Part shown: one piece after another, positions 13,816-29,200 of the stretch | Layout: every line of letters begins with the position of its first letter | Numbering within the stretch: position 1 is the first letter of the stretch | Assembly: GCA_036925085.1 (NCBI GenBank) | Contig: JAUPFP010000115.1 | Location: 124,001-188,000, forward strand | From: Brachycybe producta | Taxonomy: Eukaryota > Arthropoda > Diplopoda > Playtdesmida > Andrognathidae | DNA length: 64,000 nt | Reading direction: 5' to 3' | Notes under the pieces: generated by a model | What the model saw: the letters and a program-made list of their open reading frames with translations, nothing else | The model's database searches: none | Told to the model about the DNA's origin: nothing | Position numbers and translations under genes: made by a program

Positions 13816-15133
13816 GATTTTGGTTTATATTCAAGAAACTTTATTATTTTAAATGAACTTTAATATTCAGTTTACGAAGGCGTTTGATATAGTTTTAAAA
13901 CCATAACTTTTCAACTACTTAATTGATTCCTGAGAATTTCACAAACTATCAGCTAAAAAGTGAGTTTATAAAAAAAATGTCAATTTTTGTATATGGGACA
14001 TGGGAAAAACAAACATGTTTTTTAAAGAATAATAGGTGGGTTAATTTAATTCAGTTGAAATCAAAATTTGAGAAAAACAATAATAAAAAATAATGTCATT
14101 GAATTCTGTCTAGTTTAAAATTATTAAAAGTTATAGGTTTGTACCAATAACTTCAGAATGCAATATTTTCAAACAAAGAAACGACATTTTTTTTGCAAAG
14201 TCTGTTGGACATGACACATGGACATAATTGGAGGCCACCGACTTTCCTTGACAACCATATATTTATTATTGCTTTCATCGTGTATCATTTAGGAATTCAA
14301 GAAATGAACATCAGTAAAAATAATTTATTTGATTGAAGAGGGGAAGGTGACTGAAATTAGTTTTTGAACTTTGCAAGTTTCAATTATGTTTCGGGAACTT
14401 TCTAAAATGAATCAGCATTCAGCACCTTAAATTATGGATGGAACTTGACTTTTTGGTACATAAATCCATACATTGTTCATATAAAAATAATTTTAAAATG
14501 CAAATTAACAATTTTTATTGCATTTACTTAGATTAATAACTGTGCAATTTACTAATTTCTGTAAAATTAGTTAGAAGCTACAATCATTAAATTATGATAA
14601 TATTTTCCATTTTATCAGGCATATGTGTATGCATATGACCTACGATTTTCCATGCATTTATATTTGCATGTATTCCTACAGTGTATACTGTATTTTGAAA
14701 ATTTTAGTGCATATAAATCCAATCTATAGTAACTTACAATTTCTCCAAACCAGAACTATTTAACTGAAAGCGAATAAAGAGATGAATAATGTCGCCATTA
14801 TTATAAATATGCTTGACACTTTTTTACTACAAAAATTATTAAAAATTAATAAAAAAAAATTTTTTTGTTAAATATTTTGTTGTTGTTGAAAGAAACATGA
14901 AAACATAGCCATAAAATCGATTGCTTTATTGCTTGAACAACGCTACAGGGGTAACATAAATCTGCTTCATATATTTTATAGCAAGTATTCATGAAATTGC
15001 TTTTCATTGTAAGAACGCCCACCCGTTATATGGAAATTCCATTGTCAATATGTTTGGATTCGACGAGTAAACAGCTGGTATATACACTTGTATATTACAT
15101 TATACGTACATAAGGTTTTATCAAGATATTTGG

Positions 15134-15325
15134 AACCTAATTTCAAGAAGAAAATGTAACACTTGAACTTTAATTTAAACCCATGGAATGGGGTTCCAAC
15201 ATAGAAAAACACTGATTTATTTAGAATAATTTGAGTGATCTTCAGTTTTTAAACTCTTGTTTTAAAAGCTCTAAATAAAAGTTTTAAGTGCTTAGTTTCC
15301 TTCTTGAATGTGGTCCTTGCTCCAG
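15134..15325. mobile_element. Family B MITE, copy 3
   Basis: TTCAAGAAGAAAATGTAACA with CACTTGAACTTTAA at the left, and GTTTCCTTCTTGAATGTGG at the right, follow the family B pattern. Confidence 0.6.
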
Positions 15326-18300
15326 CACACTTTTACTTTCACTTTTTTCTTCCCAATGAATGTATATTTTGAAGAGGTTTTTTTAAAGATAATATGAAGA
15401 AGTATTTGCAATTCAGCACAGTCACAAATTCACAATTTACTTTTTATCTTTATATATAAGAGAATATAAGAAAAATAAGAAATATTGGGGAAAAAACCAT
15501 GCATCACTTAATTAATCCTCCTGTAAAAGCTAAAAAGAAGAGAGCTCAATTACAGGGAAAACCTCAACGTCATTACCAATTTACCAGTCTGAAAATTATT
15601 ATTTTGATTTTAATTTTTTCAGACATATTTATGGATGTTCATGTCAGTTTTCATAAGTGTTTTTCTTATTAATATTTTGAAGTTTTATACAAAAAAAAAA
15701 TGTAAACTTAAAATTTGTATGCAGTAATTTTGCTCATTAATGCCTTGTTTACATTGGATCAAAACAGGAGGCAAAAAATATATTTTGATTCGGTCAATTT
15801 CTAAAGAATTTCATAGACTCAAAAGTTTATATTTAATTTTCATCTTTTTTATCCATAGAAAACTGGACATTATGGATGTTTTATTAGTGTTAGAAAAGCT
15901 TCACTGATTATTAAGGCCAAAACCTGTATGCAAATAAAAATTCAGAAGTGTGCAAATTGTTTTCGAAATTTTGCGTTGCATTGCAACTAGAAAATAAATA
16001 AACTCACAAAATACAAAATATGCGTGAAAATTGTTTTATGCAAATAAAAATAGGCCTATCTATTTTATAAAAATACTATATTATAATTGATTGATTGTCT
16101 CTGAAGCATTTAATAGCTACAATCATCAAAAGCAATAACATAAAATGCAAATGATGAAACCTTTTGTAGAATTTTTTTCTGAAAAAGTGTTTTTTTAAGA
16201 ATTAAATGAAATTATGCAAATTTCAAAAGAACGCAATGTGTGAATTTTATGCATTTATATTTTGGATTAAACTGATGATTACTGTACATGTGGTACTCAT
16301 ATGGTATTATAGCGTATCGAAACGGGGTTGGAAGTTGGAACAGTCATTATGCGTTTTGTGCTTTATTTTTAAAATTTTTTTGGCCATAACACTGGAAATT
16401 GATAAAACAAATTCTGTCGTGGTGGGTGGCAGTAATTTGGAAATTTGATTTTTTTTTAAATCTACTCCTAAAATCGGAGGGTTTGGAATATTTCCAAATT
16501 CTAAGATCTATTCGATATGTACTGGACGTGGGATTGGTCAGAATTTTCCAGAATTTAATGGTGCTTTATACAGTAGTGTACTTTTTTTTTTTAAAAAAAA
16601 AAAAAGTTGCTTATTCTAAGAAAAAGGGATTGGTCATCTATCACCTAAAGCTTACCAGAATAGCATTTGTAACTTTTTTTTTTTTTTGCTTTATTAAAAC
16701 TTGACCATTATGTACATGTATGCATACATGCCTATCTTGTATCCTTATTCCTTACATGCAATACATTCCCATCCTGTAACATGCATGCAATAGCCACTTG
16801 GCAATTGTTATTTGCTAACAATGTTCACGTAAGAGATTATATATTTTTTCTTATCTAACTTCACAAAAATGATGCATGCAGCAAGTGTATTTGTTTTTAA
16901 AAAAATCGTGCAGCCACCTTTAATATTTATTTGAAAAACTTCACACATGTGAATCCCATTTTAAGCGCATTGTCCCAAATACCCAAATAGGCCTATGTTT
17001 GTATATATGCATATAAGTATGTATGTATATCTCAAGTTTTTTTCTGTGTGTCAGGGTTACACCAGGAAAAGTTGTTTGAAGAGCATCAGGCTTTAAAAAA
17101 TTTAAGACAAAATGAGAAGAAAAAAAATTCATTAACATATATGCTAAATGTAATCAATGATGAGTCTATCATGTTTTAGTACATTCATAGTAGAAATATT
17201 TCTGTGTTTCACTCATTAAATACATATGTAACATAGGCCTTTTAAAAATGCTGCGTGATAAAATCACATTGGGGTTTTTTTTCCTTCTTAGTGAAATTTC
17301 TGTAGGTGTTTATTATACAGTTATATGATTTTTTAAAAGGAAGTTATGTCAAATGGTGTTCTCATTACATCCATGAGGAATTCTTTCTTTATATATCTCT
17401 TAAAAAATAACAATGGAATTGATTATTATGTAGGCATTGCATCAATAGTGTCCAACAACATTGCTGTTGTGGGCCACATGCTATGAAAGAACTATGGGCC
17501 TCATGCTATGAAAGAACTATAAAGTACATGATTATAATGTTATTTCATGGTAGTATAGAAATTCTTATCAAAATTCATTATTTTGTTTAAAAAAACACCT
17601 ATTTCTTTTTATGTATACCTGACTCATCCTAAAAAAGGATTGTGTCATTTCGTTTGTTAAAAAATGGTTAATAACAAGAAAATTCAAGAATCCTTTTATT
17701 TAAAAGTGTTGAAAACGTTTCATATCATCTCTTTTTTATTATATGACTAAATGACACAATGCTAAATTTCTCGTCAATCCCTATGATGTCACAAGCTTCT
17801 TCTTAGGATGAGGCAGGTATATTAAAATCCACAACAAACCTAATACTTTTATTGTGGCTCAATAGTCATTTAAAATGTTTAAAAATGAAAAAGCAACATT
17901 AAAAATGAAAGTTTGTGCAAACTAGAATAAAATTATGTAGTTAATCTGGTTGAACTACATGTATTTTATGGTGACATATTTCAAGATAAACTATTTGTTT
18001 CTTTAAAAAAATCACATTTATTGCATCAATGTTTAGTAATACTTAAAGCGAAAAAATTATGCGTTTTTAAAGCAAAAACATTAAAATTAGGTGATGATTT
18101 CTTCTATGAGAACTCAAGCCTCCAAACAGTGTTTTAATTGCTAAAATCGTAATATTTTTCGCCTTAGTAATAATGATTTTTGTATTGTCATAAATGGTTT
18201 ATTAAATTAAAGATGAAAATACTTTAGAAAATACTTTCTTGGTTCTAACAAACAATGAATTATTTTCTGAAGTTTTTTTTTTCTTCAAGAAAAGTTAAGT

Positions 18301-21300
18301 CTACGCTGTAAATTTTAGCATGAACATTGCTAACAAATTTCAATTTTTTAGTGGGCCACTTAAATGTGTTTTGCAGGCCACAATGGCCCACATAGCCTCT
18401 AAATATTATTTATAAAGGAAAAAATTACAAAAGTAGAAACTACTTAATATGGCTTCCTATGGCACTCATGCATCATTTAATTCTGTTTTTTTACAACAAA
18501 AATAAAGAAGCGCCTATCTGAAGTGAAAAATATATACACCTGAGCCACAAACATTCTCATACAAATACAACCTTGAGTCCACTATATAAATATTACCAAC
18601 ACGTCACTCATACGATTATTTAAAAAAATATATATATAGTAAACCAATGAAGATCAGGATATAGTCCTACATTAGAAACCATGTGATATTTGACGTCAAT
18701 GTAAGGAATTTCAATGAATGGGGGGGAAATTTCAGAAGATGTAAAAAAAATTCAAAAAAGGAGGAGGAGGAGGACAAATGTGGTTTTTTTTTACGTAGGA
18801 GCATCATCATGGCCATGTGTAAAACGTCTCTGAATATATATTTATGAAGATTTTTGCGAATAAAAATGACACTTTCACATTTATTCTGTTGCTGTTGCTG
18901 GAAGCTTTTTGGCAGTTTTTGCATCCTTGTCTTGCAACCAGACTTAGTAAAAAGGGGTGGTGAAATATAAGAGAGATTTTTTTCTTAAGGGGGGAGTGAG
19001 TTTGGTTTTGAGGGGAATGAACAGGTTGTTTCTATAGATACATATATGAATATAAAAGAAGAGGTTAGACTTAACAGTTACTACATTGGTCATAGTGAAA
19101 GTGAAAGTTTTTTATTTTCTCATCTGGTTGGTTTCTTCTTTCTCTCTCTCTCTCTTTTTACCTGTCTTCTTTACCTGAGTTTTCTTTTGTAGTGGTTGGT
19201 AGTGGTAGTTTGGTGGTGTCTGTTGTACACACCTGAGGTTGTTGCTGTATATACAATTTTCAAACAGTTGTTTCTACCAGACTTTTTTTGATGCTGTGTG
19301 ACTTTATATTTTTTTTAAAGAGATCTTGTGGTATGGTTTGATTAATGAGTGAAAAACACTTTTATTATTAAAATAAATATAATTAAGGTGAAGATATCAA
19401 AAAAAGGAAGTAGTGGAATTTTTTCTTCATAAAAAAGTTCAACAAAATAAATTGAGGTAGGAAAAAGAAATGTTTATTCAGTTATTTTGTTTATTGCAAA
19501 TGATCTATGAATATTATTTACTTTTAACATAATTGTTGTAAGCACTTGGATTGATGGTTAACATTTTCGCATGTTCAATAGTTATTTGAAGCAGTATTTA
19601 TTTTGATCTTGTCTCTTGTTTGACTTTTATGAATTTGGAACAATTTGTGGTTGTCCTGTCTTGTGTACTTTTGTAGCTAAAACATAATTTGGATATAAAA
19701 AACCGTTTTGGATGCAATTTAAGTGTTTGTCTGAAGTTAAAATAATAAGAAAATATCCTGAAGAAATTTCTAACAATATTTTTAAAAATTAACTTTCATG
19801 AAAACTTAAAAAAATATTTTGAACTACATGTAAATATTGATTTAAGTAAAATTTCAACGTTTTTAAATTTTTGAAAGCTAAAAAAAAGTTATATTTAAAA
19901 ATAAATTTTCATGATAATTTGGATTTTTTTGTAATAAATGTAAACATTATGACATTTTAAAAAGGTGCTATAAAATGTTCATTTTTTAAAGTTGCATAAG
20001 AAGTTTTTTAAGATAATAATCATTAAACTCTTTTTGTCATAATAATAATTTACTTTTCTAGTTTCTAACTAATTTTCATTTTTTTTTCTTATGTTGTTTT
20101 TGAGTTAAAAGTTACAGTAATTTTAAACACCTAAAAATAATGTTTCAATGTAGAGACAATATATTGTACAAAAACAAAATAGTCTCTGTATTATTATTCC
20201 AAATCGTCACATCAATGAAGCTAAGTTAGCCTAAATAAAGTACGCTTTTACTAATATCTACACTTAATATACATGTATTAGTTACTACTTTATACATGTT
20301 CAGTTATTATATTTATTATTGGTTGTCAAGTGTAAAGCCATGAAAGACTGAGAATTCAAAAAGAATACCAAACAGTCCAAATTAAACTTCAATTCTGAAG
20401 TATAAATTTATAAAAAAAAAAATTCAATTATTGAGCAAAAAATGGTTTTATTTGTTTGCAATGGCTACTACTTAGTACAAATTAATATGAATTTGAAAAA
20501 TTACTCTGCAATCAACAAAGAAAGCTTGTGGTAGAAGGACAAAAGTCCAATTGCAGCATATAAAATGCATTGTCAAAACCCAAAGATATAAACCAAATCA
20601 ATAACAATTGCAATGTATTCTGATGCAGCTGAAATAATTGCATTGTCAGAAAATTAACAGCCATAATAATACAAGTTTATTTTCATGCAAAAAATCCTCT
20701 GCAAGATAAGTCCATTGTCATACCACCCTAGGGAAAATCTCTTAATTTTAACACAATTTAATTTTAATTTAATTTGCAATTTAATTTTAATACAAAATTT
20801 AAAAAATGCTACTGATACTAAGTTTAGGGTAAGGTAGACCCTGAAATTTTTCTGTTGAAAACACTGGTAGAAAGTGACAGAAAAACAACACCACTGACTT
20901 TTAAGAACAGAAGTTTGGTTTGTTGATAAGTAATTCAGAGGTCTAAACTTAGTGTGGTTAATTTTTATATAGGTTTACCACTTATTTAAGAAAATCATAT
21001 AGCACCCATTTTTTTAAAAAAAAATTCATTAATCAACTTCATTAATAATTGTTCTCAACATTTTTTCTCTATTTTAATTGCTTTTATGTAATTTTTTTCT
21101 GTCATTTTTGACCTTTTACTTAAGTAGCGCAAATTATGACAGGTTGAGTGTGTTAGCGGTCCTGCTAACACATTTAAAACTGTCAAAACACTGTTTAAAA
21201 TGTGTTTCTTTTTCAATTTAAAATGTTTTTCACGACAACTCGTATATTTTAAATGTTTATGTAATTTGACATGGAAACATTTTTTTTGGTAGCAGTTTTT

Positions 21301-21680
21301 TTATATGTATATTATTCTCATTTGAGTTAACTAGTTAACATTCACAATGGAAATAGAACATTTATTTGAAAACAAATGGTGCTTTTCTTTTTTAAAAGTA
21401 AAATAAGTGAAAGTTTTTTCTTCTTCTTTAGAAAATAATTTAAGTAATACTAAAAAAAAGAGAAATCACGTTCAAGTGTAATATTCTGAAAAATGTTGGA
21501 TTTCATTTTTTGTTTAAACTTCTTGTCTTTTGAATTATCATTATTTTTTAGTATGTTACATTTAATATCATATAAATAATCGTATATAAATCAATTCAAT
21601 CATTTGGTGATCAATAAATATAATTTGTTAAAGTATATTATTTTCATCTAAAAAACTAATATCTAATTTATTGATTACTA

Positions 21681-21935
21681 GGGTAGGCAAATGTTTCTCA
21701 AATTCTGGCTCAAGTGCCACTTGTGAAGTAATCGTCATCATTAGAGCAACTGCAAATAGGCTTTTTTTCTAATCGAAAGGGTTTAAAGGCTAGATGTTTG
21801 GTTACTACCAGTTGTCAGCTAGAGTTCTAGCCTCTGACCAGTGTTTTTTGATCTAAACTGGATTGTTACTTCAGAATTGGCCTTTTTGGGCCACACATTG
21901 AGAAACATTTACTTGATATTGCATAAAAATCCCAG
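21681..21935. mobile_element. Family C foldback MITE, copy 3
   Basis: GGCAAATGTTTCTCAAATTC at the left mirrors GGCCACACATTGAGAAACAT at the right, followed by TTGATATTGCATAAAAATCC. Central GGCTAGATG and TCTAGCCTC motifs also pair. Confidence 0.7.
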
Positions 21936-23944
21936 CTTGAAAAAATACAAAAAGTTGAGCTTCAAAATTTAAGTATGGTAATCTTATGTTATTATTCAAA
22001 TTTTTAAATGGAAAAAAAATTCCTTCATATTATCCTTATAATTTACAGTGTATAAAAGATGAATTGATGATTGAAGGAGAGAATATAATAAAAAAGATCA
22101 AGAAGCATCTTTAAAATTGAAAAAAATGAGGGGGATGATTTGTTTCCTTGTCTATCGCATGTTGTTATGTTATTGCTTGTTGTGAGTTGTTGAGTACAAT
22201 CGTGAGTTTGCAAGTTACATGCTCATTGCTTATAATACCATGAACATCAAGACCTACATCTATCCTATGTGACACACACACATACAGTATGTACTCATGG
22301 TACATAAATACTTCAGGTTATTATTCTTCACATGTATAAGATATACTCGAATTCGTTGTTGCTGTTGTTAGGTAGCGAAAATGTTAACCTATATTGGCAT
22401 GCAATATTGCATTCATGATAAATGAAGTACATGGTGTCTACAAATGTTTTTTTTTACTATTGACACATTAAGAATAATTGCCTCAGAGAAGTCAGAATGT
22501 ACAGTAGTATTGAGAAAAGATGCAGAATAGCTACCCTAATACACAGTATGTTCAAAATACGTCATGTTTTTATTTATATTTTGAGCTAACAAAAGTTTAA
22601 AAATACGAGCGTATAACTAATGTGTAAGCTTATATTTATACAAAAACACAATTATGTACATTATTTTCAATATGTAAAGTACAAGCTTACTTTTACATGT
22701 TCAAAATATGTGTCATGCTTTCATATATATTCTGAGGTTTTCAAAAATTAAAAATATTGCTCTAAAGTGTTTGTACAAAAACAAAATTGTGTATTTTTAG
22801 CCATAAAATGCAAGCTGCTTTAATGGTACCATTAAAATTTCTTGTAATTTTGTATTGTAAATACATGGTTTTAGTTGCATTTATGTTAAAATTGCATGTA
22901 TATATTTACCTAGCTCTGGCATTGATTCAGGTGCAATTTGTAGTGATGCTGCTTAGGCAGTGCAGCAAATGCTATCAGCCCTGTTCAATATGACACAAAA
23001 TTGAAAAGTAAAATACAAAATTGAAGAATTTTAGTTTGAATTTAAACAGTCCATTTTTTGTTTATTGTGATAGTTTTGAAACTATTCGGTGCAAAAATAA
23101 TTTTTTTTAAAACTGAAGAAGCACATTTATGCACACTTTGTATAGCTTATAGCGTATTTCAGTATTGATGGTGATACTTTCTTTTTCTTTTGCTAATTAA
23201 ATTTCTCATTTTTTTGTATTCTTCTCTTCAGGTGTTATTGTGGTTTATTAGAGGTAAAAAGCGGTGGAGGGAGTTGTAAAAACTTTCATTTTCTAATATC
23301 TTGATACTTGTCAATTGAGGCCTAAATAATAAAAAGAAAAAAAAAAAAAAACGAAAAAAAAAATAACTCAAGCCTTACAGCATAGGCAAGTTTTTCATTC
23401 TGACATTTAACAATAAAAGCGTGTAATTACATTTACAACCCAACATGACTTTTCTTCATAAATCATAATGCATGCATTTGTTTCATAGGTTAGAAAGTGA
23501 ACTACTATTGAACTAAACACATGAGCTTTTTGTTTTGTATTGATCCATTTTTTATTCTTAAATTTATTGAATAGTAGATGCTGCTAATATCTATATTTAA
23601 AAACGTGAGTTTTAATGGACGATGACAGAATTAAGACACACAATTGAATAGCACTTATTTGTTTATATTACATCTGTACAATTTACAACCCTCCCTTTCG
23701 TATTGTGGTTTTGACATGATGTTTGGTGCAAGCATGAAATGTGTTTTGACAGCCTTATTCTACCTTCATCCTTAGTATATTGACACTATTGCTAGAGTTT
23801 ATTGAATCCTTCGCCATATCTATTCTAATAAAATACTCATTATAAACTGTTTATTTAGGCCTTAGGTCCCATTTTTATTAATAGTTTGGCTAGAATTTTT
23901 GGCGTCTTTGTAGATCTTACTCCTAGATTTACAACAACCGAAAA

Positions 23945-23947
<3 letters not shown>

Positions 23948-24026
<79 letters not shown>
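23948..24026. repeat. (AT)n microsatellite, about 78 bases
   Basis: An uninterrupted alternating AT run, self-complementary and probably length-variable. Confidence 0.95.
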
Positions 24027-24029
<3 letters not shown>

Positions 24030-25860
24030 CAACCTGCTTTTTTTATCTTATGGTTATCTTAGAAACTCAATCTTATGACGTCACAAACATTTTTTTGTTC
24101 AAATTATTCATTTGGAACTGAAAGTCATCAAACCTGTCTAGTGTTCGTCTCTTGTCTTTTTTTTAGATTTTAGATATACATTATAATATCTATAAAATAA
24201 ATAGTTGTCCATTGCTTATCTTATCTTTAAAAGTTTAGGAGTTGATGTTGCTGCAACTCAAACTCGAGATAATAAAATACAATGTATTTTCATCATAATT
24301 AATTATATATAATGTTAATGTTAGCAATAATATTGGTAATCTTGTGGTTAAACTATACCAAGGTTTATTGTTAATTCAATTAGCCAACATTAAATGAAAT
24401 AGGTGAAATAAATTTTATTTTTGTGGTTTGAATCTATTAAAGCAAAGAGTTGTACTCAGATAATATTTGAAGACACAAAGTTTTTTAGGGATTTTCCAAA
24501 TTGTCTTCATGTTATCTTTTTAACAATCTTCATGCTGTGTGTAATGGTGGCAGAAAAGTCTTTTTGTGTGGTTATAAACTTATAAGTTTAGTGGCCATAG
24601 TTAAAATTGACCAAAAGACCACTTATATATCAAGTTTGGAAATTCCACATACGAGCCTCGTATATAGCACTTTTACACTAGGAGGTTACACTGGGGTACA
24701 CTGGGAGAAAGTATTTTTATACGAAAATGAACAAACAAAAAAGGACCACTGGCATTAATCTTATAAAAGCTTGCCTGTCAGTTCGGTTAACAATGTTGGT
24801 TCTACACTGTACACTTCTAATGTCCATCACTGTTCATCATCATGGATTTGAATAAGAAAAAGAAGATATTTTTTGGGGGGGGGACTGGAGGATTTAATCC
24901 TGTAGACATACAGGAAGTATATCTTAATGATGATGAATCCATCAGAATTTTGTATTTTTATTTTTAGTAAATTATAGTTATTAAAAAAGAATTTTGTCTG
25001 TTCTTCAGTGTTTGAATATTTAGGACAATGCCATATTCATCTAAAAGTGAATTTCTGGTGCTTTTGAAGACTTCATTCAGATTTTTGTGTGTGTGTAATA
25101 TTAAAATATTCACACATATATCTCATTACATTAGTTACTACCTTTAAAGGGTGAAATGTGGTCAGGGTTATTTTTATTGCAGGATATGACGTTACATATA
25201 TATGCACATGCACAGTAATACCATGTCTTTAATTTTATAATTAAAGGACATTTTGATCATGCAACTAAAGAAGAGACAATGTTGAAATTTTTGCCTCATT
25301 TTTATGAACACCTTGTATGATGTTGATTTCATACTGAAGACAACAGAGATTCTCCTTGTTTTATACTAATTGTCTTAATTACAAACTGTTTACCTTTCCA
25401 CCTCTTTTTTGTCTCCTCATCCTCCTCCTCTTCATGTTTCTTCCTTCTTCCTTACCTTAAACTTTTTTCTCTATATAATTTTTACATATCAATTTTTTTT
25501 TTAAAAGAAAAACTGTTCAAAGTCAATGGGGTGTTTACAACTGCTAAAAAAAAGCTGTCATTAAACTGTATTTTAATTTTAAGGTCACATATATAGTGAC
25601 AATGGTTTCTAATACAAATAAGACGATTCTACCTGAGAGAATTTAGTGATAATAGTATTTGCATTTTTTGAGAAACAGAAAATGCAAGATACAAATCTCT
25701 GTTCTTAAAAGTTAAGTGTGGGAAAAACGAATTGCAAGTTTTATTGTTGAGGGCCACTTTTAAATACAGATTTATATAAAAAAGACAATGCAGAAAATGC
25801 TATTTAATATATAAGTGTATACTTTCGATGATAATAAATATTTGTATTTATAAATAGGAG

Positions 25861-26079
25861 GCCTCGTCACAGAATATGTCTTAAAATTGTGACAATCATA
25901 CTTTATGGTGTCACTGCTTGCGACTGTCCTTTTTTTACTTTACACCATTCAATGACAGTCATATGACAATATTTGTCGTAATAATATTTTGTAATTTGCT
26001 TTTGTGACTGTCACAAAGTAAGAAGCTAGATATGACAATTTACTATCGTAGGACAGTTATTTTCCTTCTGTAACGAGGC
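25861..26079. mobile_element. Family E MITE, copy 2, about 140 bases upstream of the peroxidase start
   Basis: The ends GCCTCGTCACAGAA and TTCTGTAACGAGGC are near-perfect inverted repeats; the interior carries repeated GTGACAATCAT and TGACAGTCAT motifs. Its position immediately before the peroxidase first coding exon means it could lie in the promoter, 5' UTR or a 5' intron. Confidence 0.75.
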
Positions 26080-26222
26080 CCAATGTCAATAATATGTCCA
26101 GTTTATTTGATGGTGCACTAATAACCTAATACTGTCAAATCATGTTTTCTTATCTCACGTTCTAAATTGATTCATATTTTTATTAATTTTTATTATTGAA
26201 TTTTTTTTTTATTTTACAAGTT

Positions 26223-29200
26223 ATGTTTCGAAGTGATACAATTATGTACATTATCATCTTGTTGGTGCTATTTTGTTCGATGACACCCAAGTGGACAATT
26301 GCCTCCAATGAGACAGTGGCCACATCCACCATCAGTAGTTTTGAACGTCAACGTCGTCAACTTTCCGGAGAATGTTTCACTTTGGAAGGTATTCCAGGAG
26401 CATGCAATGTTCCAGACTCATGCCGTTTTCCACCGGCTGTTAAAGTACGACTGTTCCGATCATCTTGTGTCACCAGAGAGGGACAACGAGGAATATGTTG
26501 TCCAGGTGGAACTGCAACTCCAGCATTTCAACAGCAACAACAGGAGCGTTTTCAACAGTTAAGACTACAAGCGTTGACTTCAGCAAGACCAATATTTAGG
26601 CAAAGTAAGTAAGGTGACAATTTTGACAACTAATATTTGCATTTTTTTTTTTTATTGATTTACAGATGAAACAACAAATTGAGATTTTTGGATTTATAAC
26701 AACATTTACAGAGGGTGTCCATAAAGCTCTTGTACAGATTGAGTTTTTAGTAACTTAACTTCTATATAAGGTAGAAATAATCTGTAAAATACAACCAAAA
26801 GGGAATTTATTCAAATGTAGAATATTTAATTAGAAATGTTAACTTTCGACATATCCGTCATCTTTTTGGATAATCCTCCGAACTTATCCTATCACAAAGA
26901 TCGTTTAGAGAGTGAGGTTTTGTGTGTATTTCAGGTGCATTTTAAGAATTGTTTTTATCTTATATAGAAGTGACGTTATTAAAAATTGAATCTGCACAAA
27001 GACTTTATAGACACCTTGTATAATAATTTAATTTGCGGTGGTAAGATGTGGTAGGATGTCCCAGGAACAAACACTCCAGTTAGTTATAGGTGACAGTCTG
27101 TTGTTTTAAATTGAATATCTCAGAAACTTCAAAAGTTACACCTTTGAAACTTTAGGTATTTGTTAACAACATATCAAAATGTTGTTGTACAAAAGATGAA
27201 ATAAACTAGCAGATAATTAAAAAAAGTTAATGAATTTTTATTTTAAAAAACAAGGTCTAAAACTCGTTTTACTTAGGAAAAACATAATTACAATTTAATT
27301 TAAACCTGACTTTTAAAATTTTAATAACTTTTGTAAATGTTTACAAATTTGTTTCATTGTTTGTACGACTATATTTTGACATGTTTTTTAACAAATAACA
27401 CAATCCGACTTAATTTTGCAGTCGAAATCGACCACCAAAAGTGGTTTGTTTATTCCAACCATTAACAGGACATGACAACATTTTAAAACACATTTTTTTA
27501 TTAACTAATTTAAAAAATCTTAATCTAAAATCTTTAACTAGATTAGAACTATTTGGTGCCAAACTTGGTTAAGTTTTATTTGGGTAAATTTACTTGGGCG
27601 TTTAATATTGTGTAATTACTTTTATTAGTTGCTCCATTTTTTGCTGTGGTATGAAGACACGTGTCTTTCTCCACGTGGTTAGATTTTTAATAATACATTA
27701 TGTGTGTATTTAAGAGGAATGCAAAATTAACTATTGGTAGTAAGAGAGAAACCTATTAGAACAACTACTCCTGCTGTGATTTAATGTTGGTTTATGGCAA
27801 TAAATTGAGTTGACAGCTCGGAACAACTGTTTGGCGCCGAAAAGTAAATGTTGTAAATGCCTTATTTGCCTAACATAAATCTTTTTTGTTGTTGTTGTTG
27901 TTATTTTGCATCTATGTTTATATGGGTTAAAGACATTTAAAAAATGATATTGTGTTAATCTGATTTAATCAGGCTATGTTAATAATAATTGTGGGATTTA
28001 TCTATTAGGCGGTGCTGAATGAAATTTTAGTGAAAGGTGTTAAAATAATGCATATTTTTTTTTTGCAAAATTTAAATAGCATCAGTATGTTAATTCTTTA
28101 TGAGCTTGAGTTCAGACTCTCTCAAAGAACAAGTTACTTTTTAGATATTTTTTTAAGTTCTAACGGGGTTTTAGTGTCAGTCATATCATTTGTACAAAAA
28201 CCACAAGAATCTTCACGGATATATTATGTATGCTGCAACTAATCATGACATGTCAGAGACTTCTATGGTGCAGCAAATTGTAAAATCTTTACTGTAACTA
28301 TTTAGAAATGTGCAAGAGTTTGAAGGTAATATTGTATATTGAAGACAGCGCATAGCATATATCGCAAAATGGTTCCTATTTCAAAATATGTTGCACATTT
28401 AGAACCATTCATGTCATTTCTTTACAGTAGCCTACCAATATATGTAGTATGTTCTATTGTATGTAAATTTCATGCCCACATCACACTAACAACTTTTTAT
28501 GAAACTTCCGTGCAATAAAACTTGCAATGAGACAGTCCTTCAAACTTGTGTGAGACTCATTGATTCACTCAAGTAGTTACTTCTTTTTCAGTAATTTCAT
28601 TATGGTATTTATGAATTGTTAGAAAGATTAAAAAACACAACAAAAATAGTAACACTTTTCCTTGTGGTGAGCACAGAAAAAAGAACTACAAGTGAAAATA
28701 AAGAATACAATTGAAATAAATATGTGCATAGAATAAAAATCCATAATAATATATGGGTCATATTACCTGCTGGATATCTACATATTTATCTATAGGTTTT
28801 TAAATAACTATCCCCCCCCCAGTATTCAAAAAATGTTCTTTAAAATAAAGTTAAGCTTAAACCATGACGTTAGTCAAAACATTCTATAGTAAGTCTATGA
28901 AGTTCTTAAGTTTACGTTTGTTTAAGTTTCTTATTGGCTTAAATAACGTTTTCGAATACAGTACATCCTCCGTTAATGTAATTTTCAATACATGGTATAA
29001 CAAGCTTATATATGAATTTTATTTAAAAACAAGAAATATAATTTACGATGGAAAATATTTTTTTTTTGTGTAATTCAGTTACACAATTATAAAATATACT
29101 TGAATTTAAAATGCAGAATTTTTTTTTTTAAAAAAAAGAGAAAATATTTATATTCATCCCTTGACCCATACCTATTTTTTTTGGTTGTAATAAATTTATG

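Larger units (their letters stand above)
9515..25860. other. Gene-free AT-rich repeat region, part 2
   Basis: No supportable gene. It contains CT-rich microsatellites (about 9,685-9,705, 13,171-13,205 and 19,138-19,155), a long AT microsatellite at 23,948-24,026, and scattered MITE copies. A roughly 25-base duplicated motif, GGGCC followed by CATGCTATGAAAG, lies near 17,475-17,522. The polypyrimidine frames at 9,506-9,903 are products of base composition. Regulatory DNA or non-coding exons of the downstream peroxidase could be here but cannot be recognised by eye. Confidence 0.65.

Noticed and set aside
23948-24026. AT-rich palindromic tract as an origin or regulatory cruciform
   Set aside because: Plain dinucleotide microsatellite; no supporting motif.
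26196-26222. Extra N-terminal codons upstream of the peroxidase ATG
   Set aside because: The longer frame begins at a TTG inside a poly-T stretch. ATG at 26,223 is followed by a hydrophobic signal sequence, and the preceding ttacaag looks like a splice acceptor.
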